From the NCBI RefSeq assembly GCF_000423225.1, contig NZ_AUHO01000010.1, forward strand, positions 372,001 through 436,000: DNA of 64,000 bases, given 5' to 3'. Below, in pieces: positions 43,554 through 50,062 of this stretch (its first letter is position 1; the number at the start of each line of letters is the position of its first letter). The translations under genes were made by a program, and so were the position numbers. The notes under the pieces were generated by a model, which was given only the letters and a program-made list of their open reading frames with translations, did no database searches and was not told the origin of the DNA. Origin of the DNA: Kaistia adipata DSM 17808 (GTDB lineage: Bacteria > Pseudomonadota > Alphaproteobacteria > Rhizobiales > Kaistiaceae).

Positions 43554-44316
43554 CTAGGAGCGGCGGCGCTGGCGAAGGAGTTGCAGATAGCCCCCGTTGA
43601 TGAGGGCAAGGCCACCTTCGACGAAGGCAATGACGGCATCACGTAGCGGCGAAGTCTTCCAGGGCTCGGTGTCGACGCGCGCCGCGCCGTAGATTGCGAT
43701 GGCGATCTCGCGATAGGTGGCGCCGTTCATATGGCCGTCGGCGGCGCGCAGCTTCAGGCGAAAGCGCCGCCGCTGCTCGGCGGTCATGCGCGTGTCGCGC
43801 GGTGGCGGGCGGCCGAGCCAGATGCGCGCCATTCGCGTCAGGGCGTCGATCCGGTCGAGGACGTCGGCATCGAACGGAACCAGAGCCGCGAGCTGGTCGT
43901 CTGGAACCGTGCCGGAAAGGAGAAGCACCGGGATGTCGTGCTCGGAGACAGACGCATAGGCGCCTTCGGGAGCATTACGCCCTACGGCGAACGCGTCGGC
44001 GGATGCAGCGGAGGCAGGCGGCAGAAACTCGGGTCGGCGCGTCAGCATGAGAACGGCGCCATCGCATGAGGGCGACCACACGACATTCTGGTCCAGCGCG
44101 GACAGGCCCGGCCTGGCAGCGAAATCGCAGCCCCCAAAGCTGTTCTGCATCTTTCGGAAGCGGTACGGCCTCGGCGGCCGTATTCGCTAGACCGCTGTAG
44201 AGTTCCTGATAAGGAACGTATCGGCGAAGGCATTCCCAAGCGAGACCTTCGACCGGCAAGCTATCGAAATAGTCATATCGGCTGTCGTCCCGCCAGTCGC
44301 TTGTATCTGGCCTCAT
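43554..44316 (-). CDS. fseA: FseA excision activator, made by +1 frameshifting (DUF6499 + DUF2285)
   Basis: Two overlapping frames encode it. The first starts at 44316 (MRPDTSDWRDDSRYDYFDSL, DUF6499-like) and would stop at 43975 after 113 residues. The second carries DUF2285 (AARPGLSALDQNVVWSPSCD to the stop at 43554). They join at WGLRF: Phe65 is UUU at 44124-44122, followed by C, so slippage from UUU to UUC gives LRF-AARPG and a 253-residue fusion. This matches msi172/msi171 (FseA) of ICEMlSymR7A, where the same tRNA-Phe slip was shown. FseA activates excisionase transcription. Confidence 0.85.
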
Positions 44317-44441
44317 CGTTCAACTCCTCGCATATTACGCGCACAAGTCGAACGGCCAGTTTTCCTATTTCATCTTAGGTGGCGGAAGGTCGGGAGACGA
44401 CATTGCGCGATGTCGAAAGAGCATCGCGCGAGCATCGGCGA

Positions 44442-44702
44442 TCAGCGCTGGGACTGGCGCAGAAGGTGCCGATAACCGGTGTGCGTCATCCAGCGGGCGC
44501 GCGCGAGATGACTGTCGTGGATGCGTCGACAGCGTTCGGGCTCGTGTGCGGGATCGAGACCGAACAGGATCTGCACCGCCTCTGTCCAATCGGCGCCATC
44601 GGCATCCGCGTCAAGCAAGCGCGCGTAGAGCTTGACGTGCGCCTTGTCGTAGGCGGTCAGTTCCTGCCCTGCCGGTGCGGTATCTTCGAATGTCTCGATC
44701 AT
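44442..44702 (-). CDS. qseM: QseM-like antiactivator (DUF2285-only)
   Basis: The 86-residue protein begins MIETFEDTAPAGQELTAYDK and consists of a single small DUF2285-like domain (HVKLYARLLDADADGADWTE, HLARARWMTHTGYRHLL). In ICEMlSymR7A the equivalent protein QseM binds and blocks both TraR and FseA. Here it lies between the XRE gene and fseA on the same strand. The start at 44702 is preferred to 44735, which lacks a ribosome-binding site. Confidence 0.72.
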   Translation of the reverse strand: MIETFEDTAPAGQELTAYDKAHVKLYARLLDADADGADWTEAVQILFGLDPAHEPERCRRIHDSHLARARWMTHTGYRHLLRQSQR

Positions 44703-44795
44703 CGTGCAGGCTCGATTACTAAGCGGCTGCTGCATCTAGACCAAGTTTGATCCAAAATGGAGCGATGGCAAGCGTCGACGGGATTTGCACGCCGA

Positions 44796-45062
44796 TCAAC
44801 GCGCGCCGTTGGATGGATTGGGTTTACTTCCGCGCTCATCGACCAGCAACACTCCTTGCCCTTTATCGGTGGACAGGAGGACGATGCCGGCAGCTTCCAA
44901 GGCCCTGCGCACCTGATCGCGCGTCGTCTCGTACACATCGAGTCCGCTTTCGGATTCGAGGCGTTTGAGCGCGGTCAGCGATATGCGGGCCTTGTCAGCG
45001 AGCGTCTCCTGTGTCCAACCCAGCAACGCGCGTGCGGCCCGTGATTGTCGGGCGGTGATCAT
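44796..45062 (-). CDS. qseC: QseC-like XRE repressor
   Basis: The 88-residue protein has a Cro/CI-type helix-turn-helix (SRAARALLGWTQETLADKAR, then ISLTALKRLESESG) and a short C-terminal strand region ending near GVLLVDERG. QseC of ICEMlSymR7A is the same kind of protein and sets a bistable switch by controlling qseM and itself. A 20-bp palindrome covers its start codon, consistent with autoregulation. Confidence 0.72.
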   Translation of the reverse strand: MITARQSRAARALLGWTQETLADKARISLTALKRLESESGLDVYETTRDQVRRALEAAGIVLLSTDKGQGVLLVDERGSKPNPSNGAR

Positions 45063-45073
45063 ACATGATCACC
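45054..45073. promoter_or_regulatory. Palindrome spanning the qseC start codon
   Basis: GGTGATCAT-AC-ATGATCACC is a perfect 9-bp inverted repeat. The qseC ATG (45062-45060) lies within its left arm. A second dyad, CCAGAAC (45097-45103) and GTTCTGG (45120-45126), lies 24 bp further upstream. They are good candidates for paired QseC operators. The rest of 45127-45287 shows no gene. Confidence 0.6.
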
Positions 45074-45287
45074 TCCCATTCAGACCTACGCGTACTCCAG
45101 AACTACGGCTATTTTAGTCGTTCTGGCTTCTTTTTGCCAGCCCAAAGGCGCTGCGCGGAACCCGCGATGACTTGCTGCCGGCGCAGCGATTCGCGAGGCC
45201 GGGTGGCGTCGGGAAGCCTATGAGGCGGCCCCAGCCCCGTCCCACACCGACGACCGCATTGGGCGGGCGGCGTCTGAAATAGATGGA

Positions 45288-45306
45288 GGGGCGGATGATC
45301 CGCCCC
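45288..45306 (-). terminator. Hairpin after the small 45310-45474 gene
   Basis: Perfect 9-bp arms GGGGCGGAT and ATCCGCCCC enclose a single base and lie directly after the stop codon. No T-run follows on the minus strand, so it may be a weak terminator or mRNA end structure. Confidence 0.5.
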
Positions 45307-45309
45307 GTC

Positions 45310-45474
45310 TCATGCGAAGGGATCGATCTCGGAGACGATGGTGTCGTCGTCGCCGTCATATTCGGTGGCGGGCATCACGCTCATGGTGCCGTCGCCGGCG
45401 CGAAAGATGATGATGGCGACCATCAGGGTGGAGGCGAGGCTGGCGGCGTAGGCGTTGGCAGTTGCGAGGGTCAT
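45310..45474 (-). CDS. Small ICE-borne protein of unknown function
   Basis: The 54-residue protein starts MTLATANAYAASLASTLMVA, has one hydrophobic segment, and ends with a strongly acidic tail (EYDGDDDTIVSEIDPFA). It may be a small membrane-associated or regulatory peptide; I do not recognise the family. An in-frame ATG ten codons upstream (MVPAKIGSRT) lies in the loop of a leader hairpin and is an alternative start. Confidence 0.5.
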   Translation of the reverse strand: MTLATANAYAASLASTLMVAIIIFRAGDGTMSVMPATEYDGDDDTIVSEIDPFA

Positions 45475-45493
45475 TGTCCGGCTCCCGATTTTG

Positions 45494-45511
45494 GCGGGGA
45501 CCATTCCCCGC
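45494..45511 (-). promoter_or_regulatory. Leader hairpin with ATGG loop
   Basis: Arms GCGGGGA and TCCCCGC (7 bp) enclose CCAT, read as ATGG on the coding strand, 20 nt before the start of the small gene. The same layout precedes ssb and the DUF2493 gene. The further upstream stretch 45515-45890 holds several GC-rich dyads but no gene I can support. Confidence 0.5.
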
Positions 45512-45892
45512 TCGACGGGCACCCGAAGTGTTCTGGGCTCGGCCGGGGTCATCGCGCAGGCGAAGACGAAGCGACCGCACGCTTTGCGTAGCGGACCCCA
45601 TGAGGGTTGACCCTGGAAGGCCGGGGCCGGAACCAAGGTTAAGCCATAAGAGCGGGGTGGTTTCCGGCTGCCGGAGCCGGTTGTCCCTGCAATGCCATTG
45701 CCGGTGCTGCTCTGGCTCGCCGCCTGACGATCGCGATCCGGCCACCGCCGTTCGTGACCTGCGTGATGCCCGCCGCCGGATATGTGCCTGACGCACGCCC
45801 GGTTGTTCCGATCCCGCGCGTGAGACTGTGCGTAGCCCCGGCGTTGTGGGGCGATGCGAGTGGGGCGGCGCTCCGGCGCGAACATGAGAAAT

Positions 45893-45914
45893 CCCGGCGG
45901 CTTTCGCCGCCGGG
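45893..45914 (-). terminator. Hairpin after ssb
   Basis: CCCGGCGGC-TTTC-GCCGCCGGG forms a 9-bp GC stem with a tetraloop, 16 bp after the ssb stop. On the minus strand it is followed by ATTTCTC. A probable intrinsic terminator. Confidence 0.65.
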
Positions 45915-45929
45915 TCTGCCGCCGTCCGG

Positions 45930-46334
45930 TTAGAACGGGATGTCGTCATCCATGTCGCCCTGGTCGTCGCCGCCGTTCTCGGTCTGCTTCGCCCGGCTGA
46001 GGAAATCGACGGTCTCGGCGATGATCTCGCAGCCGTAGCGGTCGTTGCCCTGCTGATCGGTCCATTTGGTGTAGTGGATGCGGCCGCGAACCAGAACCTT
46101 CATGCCCGTATCGCAATATTGCTGGATCGTCTTGCCGAGGCCGTTGAAGGCGGTGATCCGGTGCCATTCGGTGTCCTGCACCCGGCGGCCTTCGCTGTCG
46201 CGGACGACTTTGCCGTCCGAGTAGCGGGGGCGCGAGGTCGCGAGGGTGAAGTGGGTGATCCTGGTGCCGCCCTGGGTGGTGCGGGTTTCCGGGGTCTGGC
46301 CGATGTTGCCGGCGAGGATGACGATGTTCTGCAT
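45930..46334 (-). CDS. ssb: Single-stranded DNA-binding protein
   Basis: The 134-residue SSB has an OB fold (MQNIVILAGNIGQTPETRTT, TEWHRITAFNGLGKTIQQYC, KVLVRGRIHYTKWTDQQGND) and a short acidic tip DMDDDIPF that recruits partner proteins. It would protect transferred single strands in the new host or serve replication of the excised circle. The start at 46334 follows a hairpin leader. Confidence 0.92.
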   Translation of the reverse strand: MQNIVILAGNIGQTPETRTTQGGTRITHFTLATSRPRYSDGKVVRDSEGRRVQDTEWHRITAFNGLGKTIQQYCDTGMKVLVRGRIHYTKWTDQQGNDRYGCEIIAETVDFLSRAKQTENGGDDQGDMDDDIPF

Positions 46335-46354
46335 TGTAGGTCTCCGTTGCGTCC

Positions 46355-46372
46355 GGAGGGACCATTCCCTCC
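46355..46372 (-). promoter_or_regulatory. Leader hairpin with ATGG loop before ssb
   Basis: Arms GGAGGGA and TCCCTCC enclose CCAT (ATGG on the coding strand) 21 nt before the ssb start. The flanks resemble those of the hairpin at 45494-45511. The loop ATG is out of frame with ssb. Confidence 0.5.
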
Positions 46373-47160
46373 GACGAGACCCGACCAAGGCCGTCGGGAG
46401 ACTCCTGCATCGCCGCCTTCGGCGGCGGCTTGACCCCCAAGTTCCGGGTGGAGCGGGCAGCCGCGCCCGGCGCGGCAACACGGCCGGAAACCGCGGGGGT
46501 TGCCGGAAGGAAACAGAACGGACTTAGGGGATCAGTCAGTCGGAGGGATTGGTGCTTCCGTAAGCCCGATGGAGACCGGAGCCAGAACAGCATCCTTGCT
46601 GGCGGCAGATGACGACAGGGCCAGACGCACCGCCCTGATAGCGCACCGGCCACGTTCTCCTTCGCCTGCCGACCCGCGCCGTGGCTTCGCAGGCAAGCGA
46701 GAATTTCCGCCAGAATGACGCCTGCCGGATTGCCCGCACCGATAGCCGGATCATTGTGCCGCGGGATGAAGCTCGAGCCAATTCATTGCAGGAAAGGCAT
46801 GAAGGTCTTCGCAGTGCAGTCCGTAGCGCAACGCCATGGGCTGACCGGCACCGCATCGCCCGCCGCGATCGCAGATCCCGACCGATCCCGACGCACCTGG
46901 CCGAACGGAGCGGCCGACACTGCGATGGCGGTTCAACGACGGCGATGACACTCTGTTCTGATCGGACGGCGGGAGGCCCGGCGGCGAAAGCTGCCGGGAT
47001 GGTCATGGGAGCGATGGATCGCCGCCGCCCCGTGTCAGCGATTGAAGCCGAATGGCGGAAACGCGCCGCAGGCGTGGTTCCGGCGCAGCCGAAAGCGCGG
47101 CCCGAAGGGCGACACCCTTCCTTTCAGGCCCATGCCGCCAACATCACCGCAGCAGCGATG
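46373..47160. other. 788-bp stretch without a supported gene
   Basis: Open frames exist on both strands, but none has a recognisable domain, a good ribosome-binding site or conserved-looking composition. The stretch is GC-rich with scattered short dyads. It might hold an origin of replication or an unrecognised RNA; I see no iterons. Confidence 0.5.
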
Positions 47161-47577
47161 TCAGCGTGAAAGCGCAACCGTTCCGACCGCATTGAGGTTC
47201 AGCACCGCCGCGATGCCGATGACGATGCCGCCGATCCCGCCGAGGATGTTGATGGCGATGGCCGAGTCGATCATGTGCTTGGTCACGCCATGGACCAGCG
47301 CGAAGCCGGCGATGACGGCCGGAATGGCGAAGATGGCGAGCGCGATCAGCCGTAGCGCGGGATTCCTGGCAAAGCCGAGCACGGCGATCACCAGCACGAT
47401 GGACCCGATGGCCGCACCGACGGCAACAAGGGCGGACATCATGAAGCCCGAGCCGGTCGCATAGACGTATTGGAAGGCGGTGATGCCGGTCATCACCGGC
47501 AACGCATAGATGGCGAGATGCCAAGCGATCACGCAGAAGGTGATGGTGAGCGAGATGGCGAGAAGGATCAGCGTCAT
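47161..47577 (-). CDS. Four-helix membrane protein of the ICE
   Basis: The 138-residue hydrophobic protein has about four membrane segments (LILLAISLTITFCVIAWHLA, MMSALVAVGAAIGSIVLVIA, LIALAIFAIPAVIAGFALVH, INILGGIGGIVIGIAAVLNL). Similar proteins recur next to DUF2493 genes in these ICEs; the function is unknown. It is transcribed alone or after the DUF2493 unit. Confidence 0.65.
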   Translation of the reverse strand: MTLILLAISLTITFCVIAWHLAIYALPVMTGITAFQYVYATGSGFMMSALVAVGAAIGSIVLVIAVLGFARNPALRLIALAIFAIPAVIAGFALVHGVTKHMIDSAIAINILGGIGGIVIGIAAVLNLNAVGTVALSR

Positions 47578-47710
47578 GGAAACCTCCAGATGATCGGTTG
47601 AGGATCACGACAGGCTGCCGGGAGATACGCTCCGCCTGCGACTATGCTGCTTCGCCGGTTCTGCAAGGAAGCGTCATCAAAGCCATTTGTCTGCTGTGCC
47701 GTCAAGTATT

Positions 47711-47754
47711 GGCGGTTGAAACAACCGCCTTGCGGCGGCGCTTTACGCGCCGCC
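47711..47754 (-). terminator. Two consecutive hairpins at the end of the DUF2493 gene
   Basis: GGCGGCGC-TTTAC-GCGCCGCC (47734-47754) overlaps the stop codon. GGCGGTT-GAAAC-AACCGCC (47711-47729) follows. Two stems in tandem suggest strong transcript ending or 3'-end protection. Confidence 0.55.
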
Positions 47755-48672
47755 GTGCTTCATGACCGGGATGCCAAGCTTGCGGGCCTTATCGGCGAGG
47801 TTGTCCTGAATCCCGGTTCCGGGGAAGTGGATGACCCCGATCGGCATGGTGTCGAGCATCGCGTCGTTGCGCTTGAAGGGCGCGGCCTTGGCGTGCTTCG
47901 CCCAGTCGGGCTTGAAGGCGACCTGAGTGACCTTGCGGTTGCTGGCCCATTTCGCGGCGATGAGTTCGGCGCCCTTCGGGCTTCCACCGTGCAGCAGCAC
48001 CATGTCGGGGTGCTTGGCGTGAACCTGATCGAGCTTGGCCCAGATCAAGCGATGGTCGTTGTAGTCGAGACCGCCGGTGAAGGCCACTTTCGGGCCGGGC
48101 GGAAGGAGCACCTCGTTCTCGGCGTGCTTTTTCGCGGAGAGGAAGTCGCGGCTGTCGATCATCGCGGCGGTCAGGTTGCGATGGTTGACCATGGAGCCTG
48201 TGCGCGGCCGCCAGACCGAGTGGGTGTGGCGCTCGAAGTGATCGGCGGCCTGGTCGCGCATCAACTCGAAGGCGTCGCGCCGTTCGAGAAGGGTCTGCCC
48301 CTCTGCCGTCAGGCGCTCCAGCTCGACGGACTTCACCTCGGAGCCGTCCTGTTCCCGCTGAAGGCGGCGCTGCGCGACTTCGTTGTCGTCCAGCTCGCGT
48401 TCGATCTGGTCGCCTGCGCGCTGGAAGAGGTTGACCGTGCCCCAGAGCAGTTCTTCGAGGTCAGGTTCGAGGCGGGTGTCCGAGAGCGCCACCACGAGGG
48501 CGTCGAAGATGTCGGCGATGCTGCCGGCCACGACATTGCCCTCGGGGAGCGGCCGCGGGTCGGGTTCGTCCTCGAAGGGACGGTAGCCGTAGAGCGCCAG
48601 TTCCTGAAGGACGTGATCGGTCGGGGAGGAAGCGTGGTGCGGCTCGTAGTCGGTGTCGTGGTGTTCGGTCAT
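47743..48672 (-). CDS. DUF2493 domain protein
   Basis: The 309-residue protein has a C-terminal Rossmann-like DUF2493 domain at about 195-300 (KVAFTGGLDYNDHRLIWAKL, DMVLLHGGSPKGAELIAAKW, PIGVIHFPGTGIQDNLADKA), a SLOG/DprA-like nucleotide-binding fold. The N-terminal half is acidic and helical. It is widespread in this ICE family with no assigned function. The start at 48672 follows a leader hairpin; an in-frame ATG in that hairpin loop (MGAATSRRQTT) is an alternative. Confidence 0.83.
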   Translation of the reverse strand: MTEHHDTDYEPHHASSPTDHVLQELALYGYRPFEDEPDPRPLPEGNVVAGSIADIFDALVVALSDTRLEPDLEELLWGTVNLFQRAGDQIERELDDNEVAQRRLQREQDGSEVKSVELERLTAEGQTLLERRDAFELMRDQAADHFERHTHSVWRPRTGSMVNHRNLTAAMIDSRDFLSAKKHAENEVLLPPGPKVAFTGGLDYNDHRLIWAKLDQVHAKHPDMVLLHGGSPKGAELIAAKWASNRKVTQVAFKPDWAKHAKAAPFKRNDAMLDTMPIGVIHFPGTGIQDNLADKARKLGIPVMKHGGA

Positions 48673-48693
48673 GGTGGTCTGCCTCCGGCTCGT

Positions 48694-48712
48694 GGCCGCG
48701 CCCATCGCGGCC
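48694..48712 (-). promoter_or_regulatory. Leader hairpin with ATGGG loop before the DUF2493 gene
   Basis: Arms GGCCGCG and CGCGGCC enclose CCCAT, so the loop on the coding strand is ATGGG, 22 nt before the annotated start and in frame with it. Beyond it, 48713-49000 shows no gene. Confidence 0.45.
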
Positions 48713-49000
48713 TTCGTGGCGACGAAAGGCGGCGGGCGGGACGGACCTGCACCTGACGCGAAGCGGAAGGCCGGAACGCAGAGGAGGATGACGGGGGCCG
48801 GCGATTTTGCCTCGCGATGCAAAGCGTCCGCAGGACGCGGCGGAAAATCGTCGGCAACCGGCATTGCCTGTCCGGCACGGCTGACGCCCCGATCGCCCTC
48901 TCAGAAGGCCGTGGGTGTGGCCTCTCCGCGCCGGAGGTAGATCGCCATAGCTGAACCGGCCCGCGATCGCGCGTTGCCGCCGCCACCTGACCGTGATAGA

Positions 49001-50062
49001 TCAGGCCGCCAGCAGCATGAAGCGGGCAATGTCCTGCGAGACAATCTGGTCCCGCAGCCGTGCCGCCAATGCGTCGTGGCCGAGCAGCCTGAGATCTTCG
49101 TTGAAGTCGCCGAGGCGTGGTGTGAGCACGACCGTCTCGATCCCGACCGCGCTCGCACGCTCTGTCAGGGTCGCCATCGCACCGTCGCCAGCCGGATCGT
49201 TGTCGCGGGCGATGTAGAGCCGCCGCAGCGTCGTCGGGAACAGGATGGCGCTGAGATGGGCCGCCGAGAGCGCCGCCTGTGCCGGCATCCTGGGCAGAAC
49301 CGAACGGACGGACATCACCGTTTCGATGCCTTCGCCGGCCGTCATCACGTCGCAGCCCATGCCGAACCTGACGGCGTTTCCCAGGAGATCACCCATCGCA
49401 CGCCGGGGCGTCTCGATCGGCGCACGGCCAAGACGCGCCTCGCTGAAGCCGTCGGGATCGAGCCAGGTGCGGTGCGCCCCCGTGATGACGCCGGCGAGGT
49501 CGGTGACGGCAGCGATCATCGCGGGCCATGTCTCGGTCGGTGCGTTCTCGTCGGCCCGATAATAGCAGCGGGGGTGGAAGCGCAGGCTTGCGGTTTCGTG
49601 CAAAGCCGTAATGGCGCGACCCCGCAAATAGGTTTCCACGAGCGTCCGCCCGATGGGCTTTGCCATGGCAAAGAGCCGCCGAGAGGCTTCGGGCGATCCT
49701 GTCGGCGCCGATGCCGGTCGCCAGTCACGGTTCCCCGGTCCGGGTTCAGGATGCGGCAGCGCCAGGAAGGACCGGGCCTCATCGGCAACGTCCTTGAAGT
49801 CGATCAGCCCGCAGCTCTCGCGGATGACGTCGAGAAGATCGCCATGCTCGCCGGTGGCGGAATCGGTCCATTTGCCGGCTGCGCCCTTGCCGGTTTCCGG
49901 CCCGGTCAGTCGGACGAACATGGACCGGCCCGGCGTGTTGCGCACGTCGCCGACCTGCCAGTATCGCCCGGCGCGATGGCCGGACGACAGATAGTGACTG
50001 CAAACCGCCTCGGCCTTCCGGCCGAGACGGATTGCGAGCTCGCCGGCATCGAGGCGAGCCAT
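49001..50062 (-). CDS. Toprim-domain protein (ICE primase-like)
   Basis: The 353-residue protein has an N-terminal region with Cys/His content like DnaG-type entry domains. A C-terminal Toprim domain includes VMTAGEGIETVMSVRSVLPR (catalytic Glu) and LYIARDNDPAGDGAMATLTE (DxD). It probably primes complementary-strand synthesis after transfer. The stop of the large helicase gene abuts its start, so the two genes are coupled. Confidence 0.82.
   Translation of the reverse strand: MARLDAGELAIRLGRKAEAVCSHYLSSGHRAGRYWQVGDVRNTPGRSMFVRLTGPETGKGAAGKWTDSATGEHGDLLDVIRESCGLIDFKDVADEARSFLALPHPEPGPGNRDWRPASAPTGSPEASRRLFAMAKPIGRTLVETYLRGRAITALHETASLRFHPRCYYRADENAPTETWPAMIAAVTDLAGVITGAHRTWLDPDGFSEARLGRAPIETPRRAMGDLLGNAVRFGMGCDVMTAGEGIETVMSVRSVLPRMPAQAALSAAHLSAILFPTTLRRLYIARDNDPAGDGAMATLTERASAVGIETVVLTPRLGDFNEDLRLLGHDALAARLRDQIVSQDIARFMLLAA

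Noticed and set aside
46536-47006. 156-codon minus-strand frame in the gene-free stretch
   Set aside because: Arg/Ser/Cys-rich translation without domain, start signal or operon context.
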